Positions 7,621 to 16,687 of a DNA stretch of 64,000 nt are shown piece by piece. How positions within the stretch are numbered: position 1 is the stretch's first letter; each line of letters opens with the position of its first letter. Below the pieces are notes generated by a model. That model worked only from the letters and a program-made list of their open reading frames with translations, ran no database searches and had not been told where the DNA came from. The stretch spans positions 124,001 through 188,000 of the forward strand of contig NZ_JABMJG010000011.1 of the NCBI RefSeq assembly GCF_013376045.1, given 5' to 3'. The position numbers were made by a program, and so were the translations under genes. The DNA comes from Variovorax sp. SG517 (GTDB lineage: Bacteria; Pseudomonadota; Gammaproteobacteria; Burkholderiales; Burkholderiaceae_C).

Positions 7621-9195
7621 ATGATCGAACTGCTCTCCGACCCGGCCGTCTGGCTCGGTCTTCTGACGCTGGTCGTACTGGAGATCGTGCTGGGCATCGA
7701 CAACCTGATCTTCATCGCGATCCTCGCGGAGAAGCTGCCGCCTCGCCAGCGCGACAAGGCGCGGCTCATCGGCCTGAGCCTCGCGCTCTTCATGCGGCTG
7801 GCGCTGCTGTCCATCGTGTCGTGGCTGGTCACGCTGACCACGCCGCTGTTCTCGCTGTGGGGGCAGGGCTTCTCGGGGCGCGACCTGATCCTGCTGGGCG
7901 GCGGCCTGTTCCTGCTGTTCAAGGCCACTTCGGAACTGCACGAGCGGCTCGAAGGCGTGACGACGCGGGCGAGCGCCGGTACGGCGGCCTATGCGAGCTT
8001 CTCGCTGGTGGTCACGCAGATCGTGGTGCTCGACGCGGTGTTCTCGCTCGACGCGGTGATCACCGCGGTGGGCATGGTCGACCACCTGCCGGTGATGATG
8101 GCGGCGGTGGTCATCTCCATCGGCATCATGTTGTGGGCGTCGAAGCCGCTCACCCGTTTCGTGAACGCGCACCCCACGGTGGTGATGCTGTGTCTGAGCT
8201 TCCTGCTGATGATCGGCCTGAGCCTCGTGGCCGAGGGCCTGGGCTTCCACATTCCCAAGGGCTACCTGTACGGCGCCATCGGCTTCTCCGTGATGATCGA
8301 GGCGCTGAACCAGTGGGCGCGGCGCAACGAACTGAAGCACGAGGCGCGCCGCCCGTTGCGCGAGCGCACGGCCGAATCGGTGCTGCGGCTGCTCGGCGGC
8401 AGGGCGCGCGGCGAACCTGTGCCGGCCGGTGCGGCTGCATCGGACGAGGTGCCCGAAGACCAGGAGCAGCCGGCCTTCGCGCTCGAGGAGCGCAACATGG
8501 TGAGCGGCGTGCTCACGCTGGCCGAGCGCACCGTGCGTTCGGTGATGACGCCGCGCGCCGACATCTCGTGGGTGGACCTCAACGACGCTCCAGAAGCGGT
8601 GCGCGAGCAGCTGCTCGACACGCCGCACGGCATTTTCCCCGTGTGCCGTGGCTCGCTCGACGAGGTGGTGGGCGTGGCGCGCGCCAAGGACCTGCTGGGC
8701 CAACTGCTGCGCAACGGCCGCATCGACGAGAGCGCTGGCCTGCGCGCGCCCATCTACGTACCCGAGTCGACCACCGCGATCCGCCTCATCGACACGCTGC
8801 GCGGCGCGCGCGGCCAACTCGCGCTGGTCAGCGACGAGCACGGCACGCTCACGGGCGTGGTGACGCCCATCGACGTGCTGGAGGCCATCGCGGGCGAGTT
8901 TCCCGACGAGGACGAGACGCTGGAGATCATGCAGACCGCGCCCGATGCCTGGACCGTCTCCGGCAGCGCGGACCTGCACCTGCTGGAACAGGCGCTGCAG
9001 ACGCACGGCCTCGTGGGCGACGACGACAGCTACACCTCGGTTGCCGGCCTGCTGCTGGCGCGCTTCGGCGGCTTGCCACCGCGCGATGCCCACTGGACGC
9101 ACGACGGGTACGATTTCGTGGTGACCGATGTCGATGCGCAGCGCATCCGCACGGTCGTCGTCCGCCGGCTGCCGGTGGATGAGCCCGAAACCTGA
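7621..9195 (+). CDS. TerC-type membrane protein with CBS and CorC/HlyC domains
   Basis: A 524-residue protein with three parts. Residues 1-230 form the TerC membrane domain, with the signature EIVLGIDNLIFIAIL near residue 21 and a matching later SLDAVITAVGMVD; these acidic residues lie in the membrane and probably bind metal ions. A CBS pair follows from about residue 300 (RTVRSVMTPRADISW is the usual entry). A CorC/HlyC transporter-associated domain closes the protein. This is the architecture of E. coli YegH and YoaE. TerC relatives are linked to manganese efflux and to metal loading of secreted proteins; the role here is inferred. The ATG at 7621 starts at the first membrane helix. Confidence 0.87.
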   Translation: MIELLSDPAVWLGLLTLVVLEIVLGIDNLIFIAILAEKLPPRQRDKARLIGLSLALFMRLALLSIVSWLVTLTTPLFSLWGQGFSGRDLILLGGGLFLLFKATSELHERLEGVTTRASAGTAAYASFSLVVTQIVVLDAVFSLDAVITAVGMVDHLPVMMAAVVISIGIMLWASKPLTRFVNAHPTVVMLCLSFLLMIGLSLVAEGLGFHIPKGYLYGAIGFSVMIEALNQWARRNELKHEARRPLRERTAESVLRLLGGRARGEPVPAGAAASDEVPEDQEQPAFALEERNMVSGVLTLAERTVRSVMTPRADISWVDLNDAPEAVREQLLDTPHGIFPVCRGSLDEVVGVARAKDLLGQLLRNGRIDESAGLRAPIYVPESTTAIRLIDTLRGARGQLALVSDEHGTLTGVVTPIDVLEAIAGEFPDEDETLEIMQTAPDAWTVSGSADLHLLEQALQTHGLVGDDDSYTSVAGLLLARFGGLPPRDAHWTHDGYDFVVTDVDAQRIRTVVVRRLPVDEPET

Positions 9196-9210
9196 TCCGC
9201 ACCGACCGCC

Positions 9211-9810
9211 ATGAATGCCACCCACCGCCAGCCCGTCGCCCTGAACAAGGCCTACCGCCTGCTGAACCACGGCCCCACCGTGCTCGTGAGCGCCGCGCAC
9301 GGCGGCAGGCGCAACATCATGGCCGCGGCCTGGGCGATGCCGCTGGACTTCGATCCGCCCAAGGTGGCGGTGGTGCTCGACAAGAGCACGTGGACCCGCG
9401 AGCTGCTGGAAGGCGCCGGCACCTTTGCGCTGCAGGTGCCGGTGCGCGCCCAGCTCGACCTGACGGAGGCGCTGGGCAACAGCTCCGGCCGCGAGATCGT
9501 CGAGAAGTCGGGCCAGGACAAGTTCGCCGCCTATGGCCTCTCGACCTTTGCGGGCACGGCCACCGATGCGCCGCTGCTCGAAGGCTGCGCCGCCTGGCTC
9601 GAATGCCGGCTGCTGCCCGAGCCCGCCATCCAGCAGCGCTACGACCTGTTCCTGGGCGAGGTGATCGCCGCGCAGGCCGACGAGCGCGTGTTCTCCAACG
9701 GGCGCTGGCATTTCGACGGACACGACGAGCTGCGCACGCTGCACCACGTGGCGGGCGGGCATTTCATCGTCGATGGCGAGGCGGTCGACGCGCGACCCTT
9801 GCCTCGCTAG
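9211..9810 (+). CDS. flavin reductase-like FMN-binding protein
   Basis: A 199-residue protein of the split-barrel flavin reductase-like family, which binds FMN and reduces flavin or acts as an oxidoreductase partner. Family marks are the opening GPTVLVSAAHGGRRNIMAAA strand pair, VAVVLDKSTWTRELL with the flavin-contacting region, and the ending HHVAGGHFIVDGEAV. It lies 15 bp after the TerC gene on the same strand and may share its transcript, although the functions do not suggest a link. Its electron acceptor cannot be told. Confidence 0.8.
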   Translation: MNATHRQPVALNKAYRLLNHGPTVLVSAAHGGRRNIMAAAWAMPLDFDPPKVAVVLDKSTWTRELLEGAGTFALQVPVRAQLDLTEALGNSSGREIVEKSGQDKFAAYGLSTFAGTATDAPLLEGCAAWLECRLLPEPAIQQRYDLFLGEVIAAQADERVFSNGRWHFDGHDELRTLHHVAGGHFIVDGEAVDARPLPR

Positions 9811-9820
9811 CTGAGACAGC

Positions 9821-10627
9821 TCAGGCCGAGCTGCCGCCGCGCGCCGTGCGCGGCACCAGCATCGCGCGCAGCACCAGCGTGCCGAATGCGGCGGCGGCCA
9901 GCGCCAGCAGCGCGATCCAGAGCAGGCGCGACGGCGAGGCCGCATCGAGCCAGTCGGCCAGCAGCAGCGTCGTGGTGTTGTAGGCCGCGTGCAGCGCGAT
10001 GCACGGAATGAGCGAGCGCGTGCGTTCGTAGAGCCAGCCGAGCACCGTGCCCATCACGAGGCCGACCACGAACTGGTAGATGTTCATGTGCGCCGCGCCG
10101 AAGAGCAGGGCCGACATGAAGATCGCCTGCCATCGCGGATAGCGCTGCAGGAAGCCGCGCAGCACGATGCCGCGGAACAGCATCTCCTCGAGCAGCGGCG
10201 CCATGACGCACACCGCGAGCACGGCGGCGACGCTCCCGTCCGCCATGCGGCTGAACATGGCTTCTTCCCATGCCGAGGGCGGCAGGATGCGCATCATCAG
10301 GTTGAGCGCGGAGGTGATCGTCAGCAGCAGCGCGGGCACGAGCAGCAGCGCCGGCGGCACCACCAGCAGCAGCGTTGCGCCGGCCGAGGCCTGCGACTGA
10401 TGGAAGAGCGCGCGGTAGGTGAGCTTCTGCGAGTGCATCAACACCGCGAACACGCAGCCGTTGCCCAGCACGGCCGCGAGCACGCCGATCTGCATGCTGC
10501 TGAGGTCGAGCCATCCGTTGGCATCGCTCAGCGCAGCGCCGACGACGAGCTCGACGAGGAACAGCGCCACGAACAGGAGGACGGCCTGCGTCGCCGAGGG
10601 GAAGGCGGCGCTTTTCTGGGAAGGCAT
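9821..10627 (-). CDS. CPBP-family intramembrane metalloprotease (Abi type)
   Basis: A 268-residue polytopic membrane protein with the full active-site set of the CAAX-processing/bacteriocin-processing family: Glu147-Glu148 and Arg152 in LLEEMLFRG, His180 in FGAAHMN and His213 in ALHAAYN. About eight hydrophobic segments are present. Relatives cleave prenylated proteins in eukaryotes or protect against self-made bacteriocins; the bacterial substrate here is unknown. It follows the MFS gene by 57 bp on the same strand and may share its transcript. The stop lies 10 bp from the convergent flavin reductase-like gene. Confidence 0.87.
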   Translation of the reverse strand: MPSQKSAAFPSATQAVLLFVALFLVELVVGAALSDANGWLDLSSMQIGVLAAVLGNGCVFAVLMHSQKLTYRALFHQSQASAGATLLLVVPPALLLVPALLLTITSALNLMMRILPPSAWEEAMFSRMADGSVAAVLAVCVMAPLLEEMLFRGIVLRGFLQRYPRWQAIFMSALLFGAAHMNIYQFVVGLVMGTVLGWLYERTRSLIPCIALHAAYNTTTLLLADWLDAASPSRLLWIALLALAAAAFGTLVLRAMLVPRTARGGSSA

Positions 10628-10684
10628 GGGGCGGGCGAACGGGCGCTGGAGGAGGGTGGCGCGGATGTTACGCGACCGGCCGCG

Positions 10685-11953
10685 TCAGGTCGGCTCGACC
10701 ACCGGCGCCGTGCCGCCGGCCTGCGCCGCCGGCCGCGTGTAGCGCCACGCGATCAGCACGCCGATGCCCAGGAACATCGCGGCAATGAAGAACGGCGCGC
10801 CCGGCAGCTGTACGGGCGAGTCCGCGGCGATGAAGTAGCCGAAGCTGCCAGCGAACATCGCGGGCCCGACGATGCCGGCCACCGACACGAGGCTCGTCAG
10901 CGCGCCCTGCACCCGGCCTTGCTCGGCGGCCTCGACCTGCCGCGTGACGAGAGCCTGCGCCGCCGGCGCGGCAAAGGCCAGCAGCGTGCCGAACGGCAGC
11001 GCGGCCAGGAAGATCCAGGCCGCGTCTGCAAGGCCGTAGATCACGAAGCCGAGCACGCCGCAGCCCAGCCCGAAGAGCAGGGCGTTCCGCTCGCCGAAGC
11101 GCTTCACGCCCGGCCCTATCAGCAGCACGTTGACCAGCACGCTGAGCACGCCCACGAGGCCCAGCACCCAGCCCACGGTGTCTTCCTTCCAGCCGAACTG
11201 CCGGTCGGCGAACAGCACGAACACGCTGGGGTACACGTACTGCGCGAGGTTCATGAGGAAGATCACCGCCGCGAGGCCGAACACCTGCGGATGGCGCTTC
11301 AGCAGCACCAGCGAGCCGATCGGGTTGGCGTGCGACCAGTCGAACCTGGGGCTGCGCCGCTGCGGCGGCAGCGACTCGGGCAGCACGAACCAGCCGTAGC
11401 AGACGTTGAGCATCGTCAGGCCGGCCGCGAACCAGAAGGGCAGCCGCGCGTCGATGTGGCTCAGCTGCCCGCCGAGCACAGGCCCGAGCACCAGGCCCAC
11501 GCCGAATGCCGCGCCCACGATGCCGTAGCTCCTGGCGCGCTCTTCCGGCGTCGTCACGTCGGCGATGTAGGCGTTGGCCGCGGTGAGGCTGGCCGAGAAC
11601 ACGCCCGACACCACCCGGCCGATGAAGAGCCATGGCAGGCTGTCGGCCAGGGCCATGAACGCGAAATCGACGGCCAGCCCCAGGCACGACAGCAGGATCA
11701 CCGGCCGCCGCCCGAAACGGTCGGACAGCACGCCCTGGATGGGCGAGCAGATGAACTGGATCACCGCGAACGCCGTGCCGAACACCGCGATCCAGTAAGC
11801 CGCAGTCGCGGTGCTGCCACCGGCCAGGCGCTCCACCAGGTGCGGCAGGCCCGGAAGGATCAGCCCGAACGCCAGGAAGTCGATCAGGACGGTGACGAAG
11901 ATGAAGGCGAGCGCGGCGCGGCGCGCTCGTGGTGCTTGAAGGGGCTGGCTCAT
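10685..11953 (-). CDS. TCR/Tet-type MFS drug exporter
   Basis: A 422-residue major facilitator with twelve predicted membrane helices. It carries the MFS loop motif GVLSDRFGRRPV between helices 2 and 3, and the antiporter helix 5 motif GAAFGVGLVLGPVLGG. The overall pattern (FIDFLAFGLILPGLP-like opening, IADVTTPEERARSYG) is that of the TetA class of proton-coupled exporters. Substrate cannot be assigned; most members of this group in soil bacteria export drugs or metabolites of unknown identity. It starts 27 bp after the glycosyltransferase gene. Confidence 0.85.
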   Translation of the reverse strand: MSQPLQAPRARRAALAFIFVTVLIDFLAFGLILPGLPHLVERLAGGSTATAAYWIAVFGTAFAVIQFICSPIQGVLSDRFGRRPVILLSCLGLAVDFAFMALADSLPWLFIGRVVSGVFSASLTAANAYIADVTTPEERARSYGIVGAAFGVGLVLGPVLGGQLSHIDARLPFWFAAGLTMLNVCYGWFVLPESLPPQRRSPRFDWSHANPIGSLVLLKRHPQVFGLAAVIFLMNLAQYVYPSVFVLFADRQFGWKEDTVGWVLGLVGVLSVLVNVLLIGPGVKRFGERNALLFGLGCGVLGFVIYGLADAAWIFLAALPFGTLLAFAAPAAQALVTRQVEAAEQGRVQGALTSLVSVAGIVGPAMFAGSFGYFIAADSPVQLPGAPFFIAAMFLGIGVLIAWRYTRPAAQAGGTAPVVEPT

Positions 11954-11980
11954 CGCGTTGTTCGTTCGGGCCCGTTGTGT

Positions 11981-12934
11981 TCAGCCGCTCTTGCGGCTCA
12001 GGTACTCGCCCACGCGGGGGCGCGCCTCGCGGATGCCGCCCAGCCGGCCGAGCAGGCCGTCGAGCACGCCGAACATCAGCGCGAGGCTCTTGCGCAGGCG
12101 GTCGCGCTCGAAGATCAGCATCGGCAGGATCTGCTTCAGCGTGTAGACATTGATGAACAGGATCGCAGGGAAGGCGCGCACGTGCGCGAGCGAGAGGTCG
12201 AGCGCGTTGCGCGTGATGTAGTAGCGCCGCGCGGCCGGGTAGTTGATGACGTGGATCTTCCAGCCGAACAGCGACTTGGCCTGCAGGTCGCCGATCTGGT
12301 GCCGCAGCACGACGGCCGGATTCAGGTAGAGCGGCACCTCGCTGCGCAACGCGCGCATGCAGTAGTCGGTGTCGACGTGGTCGATCACGTAGCGTTCGTC
12401 GAAGCGGCCGATCTTCGTCCACGCGGCGCGCGAGATCAGCGAGCCCGAGGAGATCATGAAGGCGCAGCGGACCAGCGGTTCGGTGAAGGGCTTGCGCAGG
12501 TCGAACTGGTAGACGCGCTTGCCCTCGAGGCCGAACTGGGGAATGAGCGCATCGAGGTTCGTGTCGTGCACGAGCGGGCCGATCAGGAAGGCGGCGCCTT
12601 CCCTTCTTTCGCCAGCCGAAGCCGCGGCCTTGCACATCTCGTCGAAGTAGCCGGGCGGCAGCACGGAGTCCTGGTCGAGCAGGAGGAAGAGTTCGGCGCC
12701 GCGAGCCTCGAGCTCCGCGATGCCTCGGTTGAACGCACCCGCGATGCCGCCGCGGTTGCCGTTGTGCAGCACTGCGATTCCTGCATCGACCAGTGCGCCA
12801 TGCCAGTCGCCTGCTTCCGGCGTGTTGTCGACGACGCACAGGCGCGGGCATGAGCGCAGGAGCGTGTGGAGATTCGCCAGCTGCCCGTCGGTGGGAAAGT
12901 ACGTGACGACGACTGCACCGAACGACAAGGACAT
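11981..12934 (-). CDS. family 2 glycosyltransferase (rhamnosyltransferase-like)
   Basis: A 317-residue GT-A enzyme. Its opening GAVVVTYFP strand, the VVDNT turn and the DQDS motif (LLLDQDSVLPPGYFDEM) are those of GT2 enzymes near WbbL-type rhamnosyltransferases; the DQD triplet would bind the divalent metal and nucleotide sugar. The C-terminal part has an amphipathic or weakly hydrophobic region suited to membrane association. It probably adds a sugar to a cell-surface glycan. It heads a possible three-gene unit with the MFS exporter and the CPBP protease. Confidence 0.82.
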   Translation of the reverse strand: MSLSFGAVVVTYFPTDGQLANLHTLLRSCPRLCVVDNTPEAGDWHGALVDAGIAVLHNGNRGGIAGAFNRGIAELEARGAELFLLLDQDSVLPPGYFDEMCKAAASAGERREGAAFLIGPLVHDTNLDALIPQFGLEGKRVYQFDLRKPFTEPLVRCAFMISSGSLISRAAWTKIGRFDERYVIDHVDTDYCMRALRSEVPLYLNPAVVLRHQIGDLQAKSLFGWKIHVINYPAARRYYITRNALDLSLAHVRAFPAILFINVYTLKQILPMLIFERDRLRKSLALMFGVLDGLLGRLGGIREARPRVGEYLSRKSG

Positions 12935-13020
12935 CGCGTTTCTCCGGGGAGTGAAGGCCGGAGCGCGAGCCCGAACCGACGGCGATTCTAAGCATCGCTT
13001 CGCGTGCGAATGAGCGGTGT

Positions 13021-13137
13021 CGCGCCCCTCGAAGGGGCGCGGAGAGCGGCTTCAGGAGGGCTTCGGCCCTTGTTCCTGTCCTTGTTGATACGGAAGTGTG
13101 AGCCTGGGCGGTGTGCGCGTTCGTTCGCTATAGCGAA
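13021..13137. other. hairpin and palindrome in the 270-bp gap between glycosyltransferase and deacetylase genes
   Basis: An 8-bp GC hairpin (CGCGCCCC at 13021-13028 with GGGGCGCG at 13034-13041) is followed by a perfect 14-bp palindrome TTCGCTATAGCGAA at 13124-13137. The first has no T-run. The second could be an operator, but there is no obvious gene for it to control apart from the glycosyltransferase transcribed away at 12934. Confidence 0.35.
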
Positions 13138-13204
13138 TTCGTATCCAATCGTCGGATATTGCAGGCTGCGAGTGGCTCATGAAATTTTTTGATGGCGTCA
13201 GCCA

Positions 13205-14032
13205 TCAGGCCCGTCGCAAGGTTTGCGACAGCGGCGCGAGCTCGATCCTTTCACTTCCACCGGCCGCTTCGAGCCGCAGCCCGAGCAGCGCCGTGTACTC
13301 GCGCAGCCGCGCGCCGCCGTGCGGATCGCCGGGCGCGATGCCGGCGGAGGGGTGGCACATGAGCACGTCGCCGGTGCGGCAAGCCGACAGCCAGTCGGAC
13401 AGGCGCCGCTCGTGCTGCTCGATGTCGCCGGAGAAATCGTAGACCCCCAGAAGCCGGCTGCTGGTGGGAATGCCGCGCTTCGCGGCCAGCGCGTTCAGGC
13501 GCGAGCCGCCCAGCGAATGGATGATCCGCGCCTTCAGCCGGTCGGGGCCTTGGCGCAGGCCCGGCGCCGTGCTGCGAATCCATGGCGGCGAGCCCGCATA
13601 ACGCCGCGCGATCTCTTCCACCAGCAGCTCGCGCACCACCGGGAACTGGTGCACGTGCCGGTGCCCGTCCACGAAGGCGGGCGCGCGGCCCATCGCGTCC
13701 TCGAAGCGCGTCAGCTGGTCGCGGATGTCGGCCTGCACGCCTGGCGCGAACACGGTGCGCGTGTAGGTGCGCGCGATCAGTCCGCCGAGCCCGGGCTCGG
13801 CGCCGCCGGCATGCGCGGGGCGCGTGAGATCCAGATGCAGGCCGGCGTCGAACCTCGCCGGGTCGAGGCGCCTGAGCATCCTCGCGCCGGCAAGCCACAC
13901 CTCGCGGCGCACCATGGCGCTGGTCGCGGAAATCCTGCCCTGTTCGGCGAGGTCGAGCACGGCCGAGTTGATGCCCGCGCTCATGCCGAAGTCGTCGGCG
14001 CAGATGCAGAGGTAGCGCAGCGGTTCACTCAT
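13205..14032 (-). CDS. YdjC/ChbG-family sugar-lipid deacetylase (LgmC-like)
   Basis: A 275-residue YdjC-type deacetylase, a metal enzyme that removes N-acetyl groups from sugars. Metal ligands are visible: Asp13-Asp14 in CADDFG, His66 in GLHLDL and the GHRHVH run (His124, 126, 128). The ATG at 14032 gives the canonical start; the gene overlaps the stop of the GT39 gene by 8 bp. It is the last gene of a four-gene overlapping unit. In Bordetella a YdjC-type enzyme (LgmC) deacetylates lipid-linked GlcNAc so that glucosamine can be placed on lipid A; hopanoid HpnK is the other known relative. The lgm role is inferred from the neighbours. Confidence 0.85.
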   Translation of the reverse strand: MSEPLRYLCICADDFGMSAGINSAVLDLAEQGRISATSAMVRREVWLAGARMLRRLDPARFDAGLHLDLTRPAHAGGAEPGLGGLIARTYTRTVFAPGVQADIRDQLTRFEDAMGRAPAFVDGHRHVHQFPVVRELLVEEIARRYAGSPPWIRSTAPGLRQGPDRLKARIIHSLGGSRLNALAAKRGIPTSSRLLGVYDFSGDIEQHERRLSDWLSACRTGDVLMCHPSAGIAPGDPHGGARLREYTALLGLRLEAAGGSERIELAPLSQTLRRA

Positions 14033-15632
14033 CGCCGTGCGTTTGCGAGGACTGCGCGGAAGCGGGTGCGGGGGCGGGCGCCAGCGGCGCATCCAGGCAG
14101 TGCGGGTCGCCGGTGGGGCTGCCCGCGAAGCGCCATGCGGCGATGCCTTCGTTCACCGCCACCAGTTGCGCCCGGAAGAGCCAGGGGTTCGCGAGCTGCG
14201 CCGTGTTCGAACCCACGAGCCAGGTGGTGCGTGGCACGCACAGCGTGTCCGCGAGTTGCGTGCGCTCCACCAGCGTGCGGGCGGCGCGTGCAGGGTCGAA
14301 ACCGGCGGCGTCGGAGATCTCCTTGCGCCAGTTGTCGCGCGTGTCGAGGGCGGCGGCCTTCCAGTCGTCCGACACCAGCACCGGATCGCGCAGGTTCCAG
14401 TAGAAGGGAATCTCGTAGTGGTAGCTGTCGAGCATCAGCACCTGGTCACCCGGTGCCACCGCTTGCCCAGCCGGCAGCTTCAGCCGCGTGCCCGGAGGCG
14501 AGGCATACATCGCCACGGCGATCACGCAGCCTATGCACACCGCCGCGGCCGCCAGCGCCGTCGCGCGCACCTTCGGCAGCAGCGCGTCGAGCGAGCGGCC
14601 CGCCAGCACGCGCTGCGAGATCAGGTACGCCAGCGGCGGCAGCGCGGGCAGCACGTAGCCGATGAGCTTGGAGCGCGGCAGCGAGAAGAACACCACGATC
14701 ACCGCGAGCCAGATCCACATCAGCCGGTCGATGTCGGGCGCCCTCGCCGCGTCGTTCGATCCGTTCCCGCCGCGAGGCACCAGCACCCATGCGAACCAGG
14801 GCAGCGTGAGGCCGGCGAGCACCGGCAGGTAGAACCAGAAGCCATGCTCGTTGTTGAAGCCCGTGGACGCGAAGCGGCGGAAGTGCTGCGTGACGACGAA
14901 GTAGTCGAAGAACTCCGGGTACTTCATCTGCACGGCGACGAACCAGGGGCCGGCCACGATCAGCAGGACGGCCCAGCCCGGCAGCCAAAGGGCGAGCCGC
15001 AGCGCCGCGAGCCTGCGCGTCGCGGCGCACCATGCCGCGATCACCATGGCGGGCAGCACGAGGCCGATCAGCCCCTTGGCCAGCAGCCCGGCCGCGCCGA
15101 ACAGGTAGGCGCCGGCCAAGAGCGCCCGCCATGGTTCCTCGCGCTCCCTTGCCAGCGCGGCGCCGGCCGCCAGCAGCACCGTGCCCGAGATGCAGCCCGC
15201 CACCAGCATGTCGAGGTTCGCGAACTGCGCGCCGATGAAGAAGAAAGGCGTGGTCACCAGCACCACCGTGGACAGCAGCGCCAGCCGCACCGTCGACCAC
15301 CGGCGCAGGAAGAGGAAGAGCGCCGCGGCCGCCGCGCCGCCGCCGAGGATCGAGGGCAGCCGCGCCGCCCACTCGACCGGGCCTGCGACCGCCATCGCGG
15401 CCGCGCCGATCCAGTAGAACAGCGGCGGCTTGTGGAAGAAGGGCAGGCCGTCGAGCCGGGGCACCAGCCAGTCGCCCGAATGCAGCATTGCCAGCACGAC
15501 GCTGCCGTAGCGGCCTTCGTCGGGCGCCATCAGCGGGCGGATCCATGCCGTGGCCAGCAGCCAGGCGAAGAGGGCGACGATGAGCCATAGCGGTTGCGGG
15601 GCGGTCCACCATGCGGGGGCGGATCGTTTCAT
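14025..15632 (-). CDS. ArnT-like family 39 glycosyltransferase (LgmB-like)
   Basis: A 535-residue membrane glycosyltransferase. The first periplasmic loop has the catalytic acidic pair Asp38-Glu39 in PLMAPDEGRYG, as in ArnT and protein O-mannosyltransferases, and about ten to twelve hydrophobic helices follow with a soluble C-terminal domain from about residue 390. ArnT-type enzymes move a sugar from undecaprenyl phosphate onto lipid A in the periplasm. The start overlaps the stop of the GT2 gene as ATGA, implying translational coupling. The unusually Ala/Pro-rich C-terminus (APAPAPASAQ) is not part of the fold. Confidence 0.87.
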   Translation of the reverse strand: MKRSAPAWWTAPQPLWLIVALFAWLLATAWIRPLMAPDEGRYGSVVLAMLHSGDWLVPRLDGLPFFHKPPLFYWIGAAAMAVAGPVEWAARLPSILGGGAAAAALFLFLRRWSTVRLALLSTVVLVTTPFFFIGAQFANLDMLVAGCISGTVLLAAGAALAREREEPWRALLAGAYLFGAAGLLAKGLIGLVLPAMVIAAWCAATRRLAALRLALWLPGWAVLLIVAGPWFVAVQMKYPEFFDYFVVTQHFRRFASTGFNNEHGFWFYLPVLAGLTLPWFAWVLVPRGGNGSNDAARAPDIDRLMWIWLAVIVVFFSLPRSKLIGYVLPALPPLAYLISQRVLAGRSLDALLPKVRATALAAAAVCIGCVIAVAMYASPPGTRLKLPAGQAVAPGDQVLMLDSYHYEIPFYWNLRDPVLVSDDWKAAALDTRDNWRKEISDAAGFDPARAARTLVERTQLADTLCVPRTTWLVGSNTAQLANPWLFRAQLVAVNEGIAAWRFAGSPTGDPHCLDAPLAPAPAPASAQSSQTHGDE

Positions 15633-16687
15633 GTCTTCCCGGTCTCGAGCCCCGTGCCGCGTTCGTGGCGCACCACGTACAGCGGCCGTCCCTTGACCTC
15701 CTCGTAGATGCGGGCGATGTACTCGCCCACGATCCCGGTGGAGATCATCTGGATGCCGATGAAGAACATCAGGCTCACGACGATGGTGGTCCACCCCGAG
15801 ACCTCGTTGCCGAACAGCAGATAGTCGATGACCACGTAGGCGCCGTAGGCGAATGCCGGCACCGCCAGCATCAGGCCCGCCACGCTGACCGCGCGCAGCG
15901 GCCACGTCGTGAAGGCGGTGAGCCCGTCGATGGCCAGCCGCACCAGCCGTCGCGTGTTGAAGGTGCTCCTGCCTTCGGCGCGCGGCGCGGGCGTGTAGGG
16001 CAGCGCCACGGCGCGGAAGCCCACCCAGGCGTACAGGCCCTTCATGAAGCGGCTGCGCTCGGGCAGGCTCATGAGCGCGTCGACCACCTTGCGGTCCATC
16101 AGGCGGAAGTCGCCCGCGTCCTTGGGCACGGCGAAGCGGTCCGACGCGTTGAGCAGGTTGTAGAAGAGCCTGCTGCCGATCTGCTTGAAGCGGCTCTCGT
16201 CGCTGCGCTGCTCGCGCACCGCGTACACCACCTCGGCACCGGCCACCCACTGCGCGATCATGGTGTGGATGAGCTCGGGCGAGTGCTGCAGGTCGCCGTC
16301 GAGCAGCACCACCGCGTCGCCCGTGGCGGCGGCAAGGCCCGCGGTGAGCGCGGCTTCCTTGCCGAAGTTGCGCGACAGCGAGATGCAGCGAAAGCCCGAG
16401 AGCTCGCACCATGCCTCGGCCACCGCGACGGTGTCGTCGGTGCTGCCGTCGTCCACCACGATGATCTCCCAGCGCATGTGCGTGTCCCAGAGGATGTCCT
16501 CCAGCAACGGCAGAAGGTGCCGCAGGTTCGCGGCTTCGTTGTAGCAGGGGATCACGCAGGAGATGCTGCGCGGCGCGGCCGATAGTTCGGACGGCGCCGC
16601 GGCGCTCGTGTGCGGCGCCGGGGCATCGGCCTGCGGCAGGCGCACCGGCGGGCGCGAATGCCTGCTGTTGTCGGTCGAAGAGATCAT
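15629..16687 (-). CDS. ArnC/GtrB-like polyprenyl-phosphate glycosyltransferase (LgmA-like)
   Basis: A 352-residue GT2 enzyme that would charge undecaprenyl phosphate with a sugar. After a non-conserved 40-residue leader come SCVIPCYNEAANL, VVDDGSTDDT and the metal-binding DGDLQHSPE. Two membrane helices lie near the C-terminus (SVAGLMLAVPAFAYGAYVV and TTIVVSLMFFIGIQM), ending YIARIYEEVKGRPLY as in ArnC and GtrB. Both ends overlap neighbours as ATGA, with PAP2 upstream and ArnT-like downstream. The sugar is not defined by the sequence; GlcNAc is suggested by the deacetylase in the operon. Confidence 0.88.
   Translation of the reverse strand: MISSTDNSRHSRPPVRLPQADAPAPHTSAAAPSELSAAPRSISCVIPCYNEAANLRHLLPLLEDILWDTHMRWEIIVVDDGSTDDTVAVAEAWCELSGFRCISLSRNFGKEAALTAGLAAATGDAVVLLDGDLQHSPELIHTMIAQWVAGAEVVYAVREQRSDESRFKQIGSRLFYNLLNASDRFAVPKDAGDFRLMDRKVVDALMSLPERSRFMKGLYAWVGFRAVALPYTPAPRAEGRSTFNTRRLVRLAIDGLTAFTTWPLRAVSVAGLMLAVPAFAYGAYVVIDYLLFGNEVSGWTTIVVSLMFFIGIQMISTGIVGEYIARIYEEVKGRPLYVVRHERGTGLETGKT

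Noticed and set aside
7558..9945. Long minus-strand open frame (795 codons) opposite the TerC and flavin reductase-like genes
   Set aside because: Arg/His/Ala/Gln-rich translation without domains, a shadow of high-GC codons of the plus-strand genes that have clear families.
13190..13207. TGATGGC/GCCATCA hairpin at the stop of the YdjC gene, as a terminator
   Set aside because: On the minus strand it is followed by A residues rather than T, so it cannot be a standard rho-independent terminator.
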